Of a stretch of DNA of 64,000 bases, positions 24,417 through 30,817 are shown piece after piece. The notes beneath the pieces were generated by a model. It was given only the letters and a program-made list of their open reading frames with translations. It searched no databases and was not told where the DNA came from. The position numbers and the translations under genes were made by a program. Origin of the DNA: Hydractinia symbiolongicarpus. Its lineage: Eukaryota > Cnidaria > Hydrozoa > Anthoathecata > Hydractiniidae. Each line of letters opens with the position of its first letter. Position 1 is the stretch's first letter. The stretch covers positions 32,201,501 to 32,265,500 of the forward strand of contig NC_079878.1 of the NCBI RefSeq assembly GCF_029227915.1. Direction: 5' to 3'.

Positions 24417-25016
24417 ATGGACTACATGAAAGATCCCCACACGGCGCTATTCGTCGGTCCAACGGGCTGCGGAAAATCCAAACGTGTAGTAACGCTACTA
24501 GAGAGTGAATACTTTGATTACTTCGATTTCATTGTGATTATATGTCCAACATTAAGATGGAACAAGACATATATGTGTCGAAAATGGTTCTGGAGGGATA
24601 GATATGTGATTCTAATTGAGCCCAGAGGTATGTTATATGAATGGATTTAAAAGATGACGGATTTCTGTGCTGGATACAAAACATTATTCCTGATCGACGA
24701 TATAATCGCAGATGAGAAACTGGACAAAAAGAGACAACCACTGCTGGAGCTGGCCATCAGTGGTCGGCATCGAAACCACACCATGTGGCTACTCACGCAA
24801 TCATACACCGCGATACCGAAGAACTTACGAAGGCAGGCGAAAATGTTATATGTGTGGTATCCGAAGGACAGGCAAGATCTCGCAACTATTCATGAAGAGA
24901 ATGATGTCATTGAATCACGGTCACAGATCCAGAAGGTTAAGGAAAGGCTAAAAGATGGCAAATACACACATTTAGTCATGAGAATGGAACATCCAAGAAC
25001 TTATGTGATTTGCTAG
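24417..25016 (+). pseudogene. DNA-packaging ATPase (FtsK/HerA type), interrupted by an in-frame stop
   Basis: A P-loop ATPase that would pump the genome into preformed capsids. Starting at the ATG one base after the major capsid stop, the Walker A motif GPTGCGKS is at codons ~14-21. Walker B (LFLIDD) is at ~90-95, and a sensor-like LLTQS lies further on. The frame is about 199 codons, but a TAA occurs at 24648-24650 (codon 78); the same frame reopens immediately with AAG ATG at 24651-24656. No frame change is involved, so one substitution or genuine readthrough would explain it. The break separates Walker A from Walker B, so neither piece (24417-24650, 24654-25016) should be a working ATPase. 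The ORF can also be extended upstream to 24390, inside the capsid gene. Confidence 0.88.
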
Positions 25017-25039
25017 ATTGGACGTTTTTTTTTTTTTTT

Positions 25040-25062
25040 TTGTTACAAGACTCTTGTAACAA
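25040..25062 (+). terminator. Hairpin 3' of the capsid/ATPase cluster
   Basis: TTGTTACAAGA, C, TCTTGTAACAA: a perfect 11-bp stem with a one-base loop, just after a run of about 17 Ts (25025-25041) and 24 bp after the ATPase stop. It is a member of the GTTAC/GTAAC hairpin family found at the ends of several units of this element. Confidence 0.65.
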
Positions 25063-25074
25063 AAAGTAACAGAT

Positions 25075-25179
25075 CTATAGACTCCTATAAGACTATCCTA
25101 TAATACTCCTATAGACTCCTATAATACTCCTATAGACTCCTATAAGACTATCCTATAATACTCCTATAGACTACTATAG
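25075..25179. repeat. Minisatellite-like ACTCCTATA repeat
   Basis: Irregular tandem copies of ACTCCTATA and ACTATCCTATA. A longer ~55-bp unit is repeated starting near 25080 and 25135. The repeat fills the whole gap between the ATPase hairpin and the next gene, ending five bases before its ATG, so it also serves as that gene's leader. CTATAG/CTATAA elements might act as multiple TATA-like sites; this is speculative. Confidence 0.75.
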
Positions 25180-25183
25180 GACC

Positions 25184-25801
25184 ATGATAGAATATATCAA
25201 TTTCATAATATTAGTACTAATACTAGTAGTAGTACTTAGTTTTTGCTTTTTTTGTGTTAAAAAATACCTATCGCTATTGAAAATGGCTGAAACTGCAATT
25301 GACAACTTAATTTTTATTAAGGGTCCTACACCCGATGATGGCAAGAGGCAAAAATTGCTCGAGTGTGTGTTAACCGGAAATAGCAAGCTATACCTGGGTA
25401 AAATGTATACGGACGAGCAAATTCAAAAGCTCAAAGATGAAGAGGTAAAGAAACTCTTTAGTATCTATGAAGCTAAACTATCAGGTCAAATGGTGAAGTC
25501 TTTGGGGCAATCAATCATTTACATGTATTCCATGGGGACCTGTACAGTCTTAGGAATAAACAATCAAGATGCATTGAGAGATGACCTGGAGAATGACCCA
25601 TTCCTAAACTCCGCCCTTCAAAGGTTCACGTGCGATTTGTATTATAGATTCGGCTCATTCTTATCACCAATCAGTGTGGGTCTAATTACAGGTAGGCATT
25701 ATATCGCTGGAAGAAATTTAAACGCAAATAATAATATAGATATAGATAATAAAGATGTCAGAGGAACAGACTCCTATTCAGGTGACAACGAAGAACCCTA
25801 A
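25184..25801 (+). CDS. 205-aa conserved protein with N-terminal membrane anchor
   Basis: Function unknown. Residues ~4-26 form one strong hydrophobic segment (YINFIILVLILVVVLSFCFF), a signal-anchor, followed by a cytosolic or virion-internal domain. Well-ordered blocks include YEAKLSGQMVKSLGQSIIYM (~96-115) and LNSALQRFTCDLYYRFGSFL (~139-158), then SPISVGLITGRHY. The tail (~175-205) is Asn/Asp-rich and probably disordered. The middle blocks look like a protein recurrent in invertebrate Polintons, but no function is known to me. It opens the run of small membrane proteins downstream of the capsid genes. Its last 47 bases overlap the next small gene in another frame. Confidence 0.82.
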   Translation: MIEYINFIILVLILVVVLSFCFFCVKKYLSLLKMAETAIDNLIFIKGPTPDDGKRQKLLECVLTGNSKLYLGKMYTDEQIQKLKDEEVKKLFSIYEAKLSGQMVKSLGQSIIYMYSMGTCTVLGINNQDALRDDLENDPFLNSALQRFTCDLYYRFGSFLSPISVGLITGRHYIAGRNLNANNNIDIDNKDVRGTDSYSGDNEEP

Positions 25802-25868
25802 AAAGGTTGAATCTGGTAAGAGGTTGGCGGAATACAACCGTAAAAAGAGGGAGGAATATAAAAAATAG
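25755..25868 (+). CDS. 37-aa basic protein overlapping its upstream neighbour
   Basis: A short ORF, MSEEQTPIQV then TTKNPKKVESGKRLAEYNRK and KREEYKK, ending in TAG. It overlaps the 3' end of the 205-aa gene by 47 bases in another frame and is followed three bases later by the next gene's ATG, so it is tightly packed in the cluster. The basic KNPKKVxxGKRLAEYN pattern resembles short basic segments I associate with small Polinton proteins, often next to or fused with a transmembrane protein. A DNA- or core-binding role is inferred from charge only. Without comparative data a chance ORF cannot be fully excluded. Confidence 0.6.
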   Translation: MSEEQTPIQVTTKNPKKVESGKRLAEYNRKKREEYKK

Positions 25869-25871
25869 CTC

Positions 25872-26204
25872 ATGGCACAGAATCAAGCACAGCCTACGCC
25901 TCAAGCACAAACACAGCCGACGCCTCAAGCACAAACACAGCCCGAAGATTCAAATGATATTGTAATAGATGTGGATTCTATGACCGAAGGCCCTAAACCA
26001 GATGTGGATTCTATGACCGAAGGCCCTAAACCAGATGGAGGGCCCATGAACTACACCATAATGGGGGGAGGAGTGATAGTACTAGTCTTAATTGGTGCTT
26101 ATTTCGTGTATAAAAATAAGGACAAAAATATTAAGGTGAAGGGTACCCCACCACCCTCCGATCCTAAAAAAACCGTGAGAATAAGTAAACTTGAAATGGA
26201 ATAA
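25872..26204 (+). CDS. 110-aa single-pass membrane protein with repeated N-terminus
   Basis: Unknown function. The N-terminal half is low-complexity: PQAQTQPT-type repeats (residues ~7-24, 24-bp DNA period) and then two exact copies of an 11-residue acidic unit, DVDSMTEGPKP, coded by a 33-bp tandem repeat (25968-26000, 26001-26033). A Gly-rich transmembrane helix follows (~61-80, YTIMGGGVIVLVLIGAYFVY), then a Lys-rich tail. The topology is therefore a long acidic, Gln/Pro-rich domain on one side and a short basic tail on the other. It lies three bases after the preceding small gene. The repeat copy number is likely to vary between element copies. Confidence 0.78.
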   Translation: MAQNQAQPTPQAQTQPTPQAQTQPEDSNDIVIDVDSMTEGPKPDVDSMTEGPKPDGGPMNYTIMGGGVIVLVLIGAYFVYKNKDKNIKVKGTPPPSDPKKTVRISKLEME

Positions 26205-26208
26205 AGGG

Positions 26209-26226
26209 ATAATATCGCGATATTAT
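26209..26226. promoter_or_regulatory. 18-bp perfect palindrome between two small genes
   Basis: ATAATATCG followed by CGATATTAT, with no loop, in the 41-bp gap after the 110-aa gene. It is followed by AGTATATAAAC immediately before the next ATG. It could be an operator-like site or a short hairpin; it does not belong to the GTTAC/GTAAC family. Confidence 0.45.
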
Positions 26227-26231
26227 AATCT

Positions 26232-26245
26232 CGAAGTATATAAAC
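26232..26245 (+). promoter_or_regulatory. TATA-like element before the 75-aa gene
   Basis: TATATAAAC lies directly against the ATGG start. The 141-aa gene at 26627 has the nearly identical TATATAAAAC-ATGG arrangement (26617-26630). The repetition suggests a late-type TATA/initiator element rather than chance, but the TATA would be unusually close to the ATG. Confidence 0.4.
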
Positions 26246-26473
26246 ATGGATAAGAAAAGTATAGTCAACGATATTTATAAGGCATCGGTCGTATGCGTTT
26301 TCGCTGTAGGCTATTCAATGCTCGGGAAAAAGGTATTAAAAATGACACCACCCTCAATTCAGAAGTTTGACCTGGAAGATACCGGAAAGCTTGTAGCCAT
26401 AGTCGCCGCAAGTGAAATGTCAAGAGAATATCTGGTTAAGCAAAAAATTATACCTGAAACTATAAATATATAA
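26246..26473 (+). CDS. 75-aa conserved small membrane protein
   Basis: Unknown function. Begins MDKKSIVNDIYKASVVCVFA; the stretch ~13-26 is hydrophobic (ASVVCVFAVGYSML) and a second weaker one is at ~47-56 (GKLVAIVAAS). KMTPPSIQKFDLEDTG (~32-47) is the most distinctive block. Small proteins with this block are, from my recollection of invertebrate Polintons, a recurrent component of the cluster after the capsid genes. A virion membrane or capsid-cement role is conjecture. The stop codon overlaps the next start as TAATG, suggesting translation coupling or dense packing. Confidence 0.78.
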   Translation: MDKKSIVNDIYKASVVCVFAVGYSMLGKKVLKMTPPSIQKFDLEDTGKLVAIVAASEMSREYLVKQKIIPETINI

Positions 26474-26598
26474 TGTTGCGAATACTGGAATGGTTGGTCT
26501 GGGTCTTATGTAAACGTAAGAAAGTTCAGAGGATTTTACCCAAGGTGGAATACAAGGATACCGATGTCATGGACTCTGAAGCTATCGTATTAAAATAA
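26473..26598 (+). CDS. 41-aa small hydrophobic/basic protein
   Basis: Its start overlaps the preceding stop (TAATG). The product is MLRILEWLVWVLCKRKKVQR followed by an acidic tail and ends VLK. It has an N-terminal Trp-rich hydrophobic stretch (~1-13) and a CKRKK basic patch, typical of a small membrane-associated peptide. It fills the gap between two conserved genes with little spare sequence, which supports its being real. No function is known. Confidence 0.55.
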   Translation: MLRILEWLVWVLCKRKKVQRILPKVEYKDTDVMDSEAIVLK

Positions 26599-26626
26599 CG
26601 ATAAATTATACCGGATTATATAAAAC

Positions 26627-27052
26627 ATGGCTTCAATTGCAATGATGTTGGGAGGTGCCTTCGCGAATGCTTTGGCCTTCACCGGATCAAGCTACCTCTT
26701 TTCAAGTTTATCAAAGGATAGGATAGATAAGGAACGGAAGCGGCATGATCTAGCCATAGAACAACTGCAGAAGGCTCAGGTTATATGGCAACGTAAAAGA
26801 CAGGAGAGGGTTGACTTTATCAATAAGCAGCTCAGACTTGAGAAGAAGGCCGAGGTGAAATTCACGGAGCTGGATGACGCGATGCGCGAATATAAAAAAG
26901 TTTTTGGAGGATCAACTCTCACAGATATTCCGCGCAGGCCCGTATTGAGCGACTTTTATACACCCAGCAATGGCCAGCATGAACGGGAATTGGCATTTAT
27001 CGCGCTAAGCATGATTGGTGTCGGGGGCGACGTGTGGTATTTCGAAAAATAG
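26627..27052 (+). CDS. 141-aa conserved protein, membrane N-terminus plus coiled coil
   Basis: Unknown function. Residues ~1-28 are hydrophobic and small (MASIAMMLGGAFANALAFTG), suggesting a membrane insertion or myristoyl-free anchor. Residues ~32-85 are highly charged and probably a coiled coil (ERKRHDLAIEQLQKAQ and onward), with DDAMREYKKVFG at ~83-94. This combination is one I recognise as recurrent in invertebrate Polintons, without a known role. It ends the plus-strand run; the convergent 417-aa gene starts its 3' end 55 bp away with a hairpin between them. Confidence 0.82.
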   Translation: MASIAMMLGGAFANALAFTGSSYLFSSLSKDRIDKERKRHDLAIEQLQKAQVIWQRKRQERVDFINKQLRLEKKAEVKFTELDDAMREYKKVFGGSTLTDIPRRPVLSDFYTPSNGQHERELAFIALSMIGVGGDVWYFEK

Positions 27053-27070
27053 TACGATGCCGCGGGTATT

Positions 27071-27093
27071 ATGTTACATGACACATGTAACAT
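27071..27093. terminator. Hairpin between convergent genes
   Basis: ATGTTACATG, loop ACA, CATGTAACAT: a perfect 10-bp stem lying between the ends of a plus-strand gene (27052) and a minus-strand gene (27107). The symmetric sequence could serve both directions. It shares the GTTAC/GTAAC core with the hairpins at 25040, 29869, 30709 and 32245. Confidence 0.65.
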
Positions 27094-27106
27094 ATATTCG
27101 GAATAG

Positions 27107-28360
27107 CTAACGCTTTGTCACCATGTAGGTGCATATCAGACCTCCGATTCCAACTATCAAAGCCCAAAGGTTTTGACTCAACCAACCGACGACCTCCTTT
27201 GCTCTATTTAGGATCCACGATACGATAGATCCAATTATACAGGGCAGTGATGCGGCTGCGGCACCGGCTAATCTACCCAGGAGAGATCCCAGCGCGTTCA
27301 GCTTGTTCTTTATCCATTCCCTCGCACCACCACCACCGTCCTCGGCATGCTTTTTTGTGGTGGATGTCGGATGTCCTCCACCACCAGGTGTCAAAGTTTC
27401 AACCAAAAGCCCGATAACCATCCCGAACGCTGTTAGTACACTGACAATGGTGATACCCTGTTCACGGAATAGCGTTCGTATCTTTTCACCCAATGTAGTA
27501 TCTTTGCTAAGTACCTTGGCGATTGTCGCCTTTATGCTTTTTATCTGGGTGTTAAGTTCGCCCTTGAGGATATTGATGGCAGACTGGTGGGCCTCCAACT
27601 CATCGTTTAGCTTTTCCAATCTCTCGGCCACCTGATCCCTCTGTTCGTCAGTGTACGACGGATCTTCCAACTCCTTCAACTTATTTCGTTCCTTCTCGAT
27701 CTTGTTCTCGATCTGAACCTTTTTGGCGGTCGAGAGTTGGAGACTCCCGCGGATCCGCTGCACCGAACTATCCAATCCGCGAATATCACCGGCCGGATAT
27801 TCGGCTCTCAGTGTACTATCATCGACCAGCGAGACCAGATCCTCGGCACTGTTCACAACCTCCCCGGACATGGTTTCTAATTCTATATCCGTCGCATTCT
27901 CTATTTTATCCGGTGACGGTAGTCTCTCTTCTATTTTGTTTAGCCTAGCGGCCTGTCGGGGGGTTATACTACCTTTCGGTATATCGAACCCCAAATTGCG
28001 CAGCCTTTTCTTGCCCAATAGATCTGCAATGGTACCGGTAGACCTTAGAGATCCACCATTTGTCAGAGGTCTGTTATCACCCTTGTAGTATAATTCACCA
28101 CCACGAGACTCAAACAGATCAGTATGTATCACACTCGGGTCCTCGTTTGGATATTTAGTTAGTAGCTCCTCATAGAGCGATTTAACCAGCTCACTGGTAA
28201 CTCTGGAGCGCAGAGAGGTTCCTCCACCGAATGATGTCTCCTCATCGGGAGTATGTATCTGTACTCGTGTGCGTTCCCTCGGTACCAGAGGTGTGGTGTC
28301 ATCGTGACCCTCGTCGGGTTGTCCATGGTCACCAAACGGATCAATATCAATGTCCGCCAT
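27107..28360 (-). CDS. 417-aa coiled-coil, multi-membrane-segment protein
   Basis: Unknown function. The frame is open to 28600, but I choose the ATG at 28360 (MADIDIDPFGDHGQPDEGHD) because upstream codons overlap the divergent gene and a short AT-rich promoter lies between. The N-terminal ~200 residues are acidic and soluble, residues ~202-284 are a predicted coiled coil, ~301-323 are a hydrophobic segment (GITIVSVLTAFGMVIGLLVE), followed by a Gly-rich linker. An Ala-rich hydrophobic stretch is at ~357-384 and a terminal membrane segment at ~398-414. The C-terminal half resembles a protein I associate with many cnidarian Polintons. Long coiled coil plus membrane segments would suit a virion membrane or entry-related component, but this is inference only. 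Confidence 0.82.
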   Translation of the reverse strand: MADIDIDPFGDHGQPDEGHDDTTPLVPRERTRVQIHTPDEETSFGGGTSLRSRVTSELVKSLYEELLTKYPNEDPSVIHTDLFESRGGELYYKGDNRPLTNGGSLRSTGTIADLLGKKRLRNLGFDIPKGSITPRQAARLNKIEERLPSPDKIENATDIELETMSGEVVNSAEDLVSLVDDSTLRAEYPAGDIRGLDSSVQRIRGSLQLSTAKKVQIENKIEKERNKLKELEDPSYTDEQRDQVAERLEKLNDELEAHQSAINILKGELNTQIKSIKATIAKVLSKDTTLGEKIRTLFREQGITIVSVLTAFGMVIGLLVETLTPGGGGHPTSTTKKHAEDGGGGAREWIKNKLNALGSLLGRLAGAAAASLPCIIGSIVSWILNRAKEVVGWLSQNLWALIVGIGGLICTYMVTKR

Positions 28361-28400
28361 TATTTTATTTAAAGGATAGTTTTTTCCTAATATAATAGAA
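28361..28400. promoter_or_regulatory. Divergent promoter, 417-aa gene / paralog pair
   Basis: A 40-bp spacer containing TTTAAAGGATAG and CCTAATATAATAG before the plus ATG. TTAAAG recurs upstream of the SAP genes, the RING gene, PolB and the major capsid gene, and CTAATATAATA recurs in the divergent spacer at 22439-22476. Confidence 0.5.
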
Positions 28401-28886
28401 ATGGCAGAGAGTTCTAGTACCAGAGAAGAAGTGTTTAAATCGGATATATCCAATTCCCAACTTGAGGAGCTGGTGAAATTACGAGGTAAGTTCCAAGACA
28501 GGACACACGAACACGGAGGATCTCTGATCATATGGTCGATTCTGGAGGGATTATCCGGAACCGCAGCAATTACCGGCTCGATAGCGACCGCGGTGACCAT
28601 TATTAGAAATTTGGGCGGTACCCATGGAAATTACATGCGGAATTCGGGTATGTGTCTATTGGGCTCGGCTTCCTATGCGGTTACCGCCCAATATGTTAGG
28701 ACATATCGGGAGAAACTTATCAAATTAAGAGCCGCATATCGCGTTGTGCAAAATGCCATCGATGTTTTCGATAAAACGCTACTCTGGCACACTCGGATCT
28801 GTAGAGCCGATTTTGAGAATTTGTGTGATACGTATCATAGAACTCTCAAGGATCTGGATAAACTGGATGTAGGTTATTTAGAGTAA
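28401..28886 (+). CDS. 161-aa membrane protein, paralog 1
   Basis: Unknown function. A short polar N-terminus holds SNSQLEELVKLRGKF (~17-31), followed by hydrophobic segments at ~42-67 (LIIWSILEGLSGTAAITGSI) and ~83-97, then a charged helical tail (YREKLIKLRAAYRVVQNAID, ~102-121). The same order, with NSQLGELRKLRDKF and YRSKLDKVMKLYDVATSAIA, is found in the next gene, so the two are tandem duplicates that have diverged. It is the first gene of a two-gene plus-strand unit read divergently from the 417-aa gene. Confidence 0.78.
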   Translation: MAESSSTREEVFKSDISNSQLEELVKLRGKFQDRTHEHGGSLIIWSILEGLSGTAAITGSIATAVTIIRNLGGTHGNYMRNSGMCLLGSASYAVTAQYVRTYREKLIKLRAAYRVVQNAIDVFDKTLLWHTRICRADFENLCDTYHRTLKDLDKLDVGYLE

Positions 28887-28913
28887 AGTTTTTTTCTTTG
28901 TAGTAACCACACA

Positions 28914-29447
28914 ATGGCAGAGATTTATCCGAAGCTACCCACGGCTCCCGAGTATTCGAGCGAGCAGGACAAGTTTAATACTAATACCGTGAACTCTCAA
29001 CTTGGGGAGCTTAGAAAATTACGTGATAAGTTCAATACAAAATATGAGAAATATAACAAGACGCTACACAGACTGGTGTTTTTAAATGCCAGCGCCACGG
29101 CCATAACCGTCGCTTCAGGCATAGGTTCGGTGGTAACCGGTGCCACTCTCATCGGAATCCCCGCTTCCGTGGGATTGGGAGCCGTAGCACTGTCGGGAAC
29201 CATTTTCACGGGCTCCATCATGGCTCTGATTAAAAGATATCGGAGCAAGCTTGACAAGGTCATGAAATTATATGATGTTGCGACGTCCGCCATCGCCGTG
29301 TTTGAAAACTCCGTCTCGCGGGCTCTGAATAATGATGACATTAGTCACATTGAATTTCAAACCCTGAGTGGTATATACTACGAAGCTCTGGACAAGATGA
29401 CGAAAACCGACAGAAAGATGGAGAGCGAAACTCGCAACCAGTTTTAA
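28914..29447 (+). CDS. 177-aa membrane protein, paralog 2
   Basis: Unknown function. NSQLGELRKLRDKFNTKYEK (~27-46) is an amphipathic helix; a long Gly/Ala/Val-rich hydrophobic region (~55-104) could hold two membrane-spanning helices joined by GIPASVG; a charged helical tail follows. The pattern helix, double hydrophobic segment, helix is reminiscent of pore-forming or apolipoprotein-L-like topologies, but no motif proves that. It follows its paralog after 27 bp. This version looks closer to proteins I associate with cnidarian genomes than its diverged neighbour does. Confidence 0.8.
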   Translation: MAEIYPKLPTAPEYSSEQDKFNTNTVNSQLGELRKLRDKFNTKYEKYNKTLHRLVFLNASATAITVASGIGSVVTGATLIGIPASVGLGAVALSGTIFTGSIMALIKRYRSKLDKVMKLYDVATSAIAVFENSVSRALNNDDISHIEFQTLSGIYYEALDKMTKTDRKMESETRNQF

Positions 29448-29535
29448 AAAAGTCTAATGGACGAGGTTCAAAGCCTCAGAAGGACCGTAAATCAAGGTTA
29501 GTGATGTGCGCATGTACACCGCTCGCATATTTCGT
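29448..29535. other. Short spacer after the paralog pair
   Basis: A spacer of under 100 bp. It contains only a weak hairpin, GAGG-TTCAAAG-CCTC (29463-29477), which is not a member of the GTTAC/GTAAC family. This is the one plus-strand unit without the family hairpin. Confidence 0.4.
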
Positions 29536-29565
29536 GTGGTACGATAAAAGTGCTTAAAGTTTTTA
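29536..29565 (+). promoter_or_regulatory. 30-bp duplicated promoter box, copy 1
   Basis: A 30-bp block starting GTGGTACGATAAAAG and containing CTTAAAG is identical to 31884-31913. Each copy lies just upstream of a SAP-like gene (29589 and 31932), while the DNA around the block differs. Such local identity in non-coding DNA points to selection or recent duplication and marks it as the likely promoter core. Confidence 0.65.
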
Positions 29566-29588
29566 GCCGTACATGTATATGCCATAAT

Positions 29589-29858
29589 ATGTCGGACATG
29601 AATACCGCACCGGACTACAAATTGATGAAACTGCGAGAGTTGCGAGAGATTGCCAAAGCTCGTGGGGTGAAGTATATTTGCGCGATGAAAAAGGTCAGGC
29701 TGATTGAGGTGATTGAGAAGAATGATCTGGATCCGACATACACCATAGATCCGGATACCAAGCGGGAATGGTATGGATACTGCACCGGCTGGAGGGAGAA
29801 AAACAGGGAGGCGTACCTGAAATGTCAAAAACGTTATAACGACAAGAGATCCAAGTGA
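29589..29858 (+). CDS. SAP/Rho-N-like small protein 1
   Basis: An 89-aa protein. I chose the ATG at 29589 (MSDMNTAPDYKLMKLRELRE) over an upstream in-frame ATG at 29550 because the paralog at 31932 starts MSDMN and the upstream codons overlap the promoter box. Residues ~11-44 match a SAP or Rho-N type helix-extended loop-helix (LMKLRELREIAKARG, then KVRLIEVIEKNDLD), folds that bind DNA or RNA. The C-terminus is basic and aromatic (EWYGYC, then AYLKCQKRYNDKRSK). A related motif forms the N-terminus of PolB. This suggests a nucleic-acid-binding accessory factor; whether DNA or RNA is unknown. A hairpin lies 11 bp after the stop. Confidence 0.78.
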   Translation: MSDMNTAPDYKLMKLRELREIAKARGVKYICAMKKVRLIEVIEKNDLDPTYTIDPDTKREWYGYCTGWREKNREAYLKCQKRYNDKRSK

Positions 29859-29868
29859 TTGTGCGCAT

Positions 29869-29892
29869 TTTGTTACCCGTCCGGGTAACAAA
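29869..29892 (+). terminator. Hairpin 3' of SAP-like gene 1
   Basis: TTTGTTACCCG, loop TC, CGGGTAACAAA: a perfect 11-bp stem 11 bp after the stop. Outer stem shared with the other family members; inner pairs here are CCG/CGG. Confidence 0.7.
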
Positions 29893-29959
29893 TATCGGTG
29901 GGTGGAGATATCCATGGCGTGCGAATCGCTAACCTCAAATACGATCTATAAAAATTGGG

Positions 29960-29984
29960 TTAAAGATTCCTATATCGTATATCA
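29960..29984 (+). promoter_or_regulatory. TTAAAGATT promoter module before the RING gene
   Basis: TTAAAGATT, 8 bases, GTATATCA, then the start ATGACTTCGAGA. PolB has TTAAAGATT, 7 bases, GTATATCA and the same ATGACTTCGAGA (32453-32497). The promoter and the first codons have been duplicated together. Confidence 0.6.
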
Positions 29985-29993
29985 TATCCAACC

Positions 29994-30692
29994 ATGACTT
30001 CGAGATTTACAGATGACGAAAACCGACAGTTCTCCGAAAGATTCGGCTCCTGGGCGGACGAAAGATTCGGCCGCACAATAGACCCATGCCTGAATTCCAC
30101 ATTCAGCAGATCTTGTTGCGAAGAATTACTGACCATGGTCGAAATATTGGAACTACAATATGATGACTTTGAGGGGATCGGTCCGGACTCTGATCATGAC
30201 TCCTATGATGATATTATAGAACACGTAAGAGCTCGAAGTGTCTTACGTAATGGAGGAGTCGGACCCGGATACTATGGAGCTCCCATAATAGAAGCGCGCG
30301 TATATGCGGTAGCCATGGTACCGAGTCATGACGACGATGAGGACGAAGAGTACGAGGAGTACGACGTTGATGAGGATGATGAGGATGAAGAGGAAGAGGA
30401 GTATGAGGAGTATGAGGAAGATGAGAAGAGGACGACGAGGAGTATGATGAGGATAACGAGGACAAGAGCGCCGATTGATCGTGATTTGTTTAGTGATGAC
30501 GATGATGACCTAGAGGACGATGACAAATGCATAATTTGTCTTTCTAAAAGAAAGAGCGCAACCTTTGTTCATGGTAGAACAGGGCATTGCTGCTGCTGCT
30601 GTTTATCGTGCGCATATAAATTGGAAAAGGGGGAAGATAATTGTCCCATGTGTCGAGCACCAATAGATTTTGTCATTAGACAATATTTTTGA
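29994..30692 (+). CDS. Acidic RING-finger protein with MDM2-type RING
   Basis: A 232-aa predicted E3 ubiquitin ligase. Residues 1-~108 have no domain I recognise. Residues ~109-143 are almost all Asp/Glu/Tyr, a Arg/Thr-rich patch follows, and a second acidic run is at ~168-178. The RING occupies 179-220 with ligands C179, C182, H193, H198, C203, C206, C217 and C220. Two histidines in the middle (HGRTGH) and the short conserved-looking tail ending VIRQYF are the MDM2/MDM4 pattern rather than the common C3HC4 pattern. H198 to C203 spacing is one residue longer than in MDM2, within a (TGC)4TGT run encoding five cysteines. The acidic-then-RING order also recalls MDM2, but the p53-binding domain is not visible. 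It is flanked by the duplicated promoter module and its own hairpin. Confidence 0.85.
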   Translation: MTSRFTDDENRQFSERFGSWADERFGRTIDPCLNSTFSRSCCEELLTMVEILELQYDDFEGIGPDSDHDSYDDIIEHVRARSVLRNGGVGPGYYGAPIIEARVYAVAMVPSHDDDEDEEYEEYDVDEDDEDEEEEEYEEYEEDEKRTTRSMMRITRTRAPIDRDLFSDDDDDLEDDDKCIICLSKRKSATFVHGRTGHCCCCCLSCAYKLEKGEDNCPMCRAPIDFVIRQYF

Positions 30693-30708
30693 ACACATAT
30701 TTCCGGCC

Positions 30709-30734
30709 TTTGTTACTCGGATCCGAGTAACAAA
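30709..30734 (+). terminator. Hairpin 3' of the RING gene
   Basis: A perfect 26-bp palindrome, TTTGTTACTCGGA followed by its complement with no loop, 17 bp after the RING stop. Inner pairs TCGGA/TCCGA differ from the other members, while the outer TTTGTTAC/GTAACAAA is kept. Confidence 0.7.
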
Positions 30735-30817
30735 AATCCTCGTGGCGCGATCGTCCCCCAAGACTGAGCCATAGCGGCCCTATCTGCCGACCGCCCCGCG
30801 CGATCCTCGGCACAATC

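Noticed and set aside
27303-28088. Plus-strand ORFs of 110-121 codons
   Set aside because: They lie opposite the 417-aa gene and have no recognisable features; they are shadows of its codon bias.
28361-28600. 80-codon N-terminal extension of the 417-aa protein
   Set aside because: The extension runs over the divergent promoter and into the oppositely oriented 161-aa gene; the internal ATG at 28360 fits the gene layout.
29454-29915. 153-codon minus-strand ORF over SAP-like gene 1
   Set aside because: It covers a promoter, the SAP-like gene and a hairpin in antisense and has no protein features.
30214-30532. Ser/His-rich ORFs on the minus strand
   Set aside because: They are reverse-complement shadows of the acidic GAG/GAT/GAC run of the RING gene.
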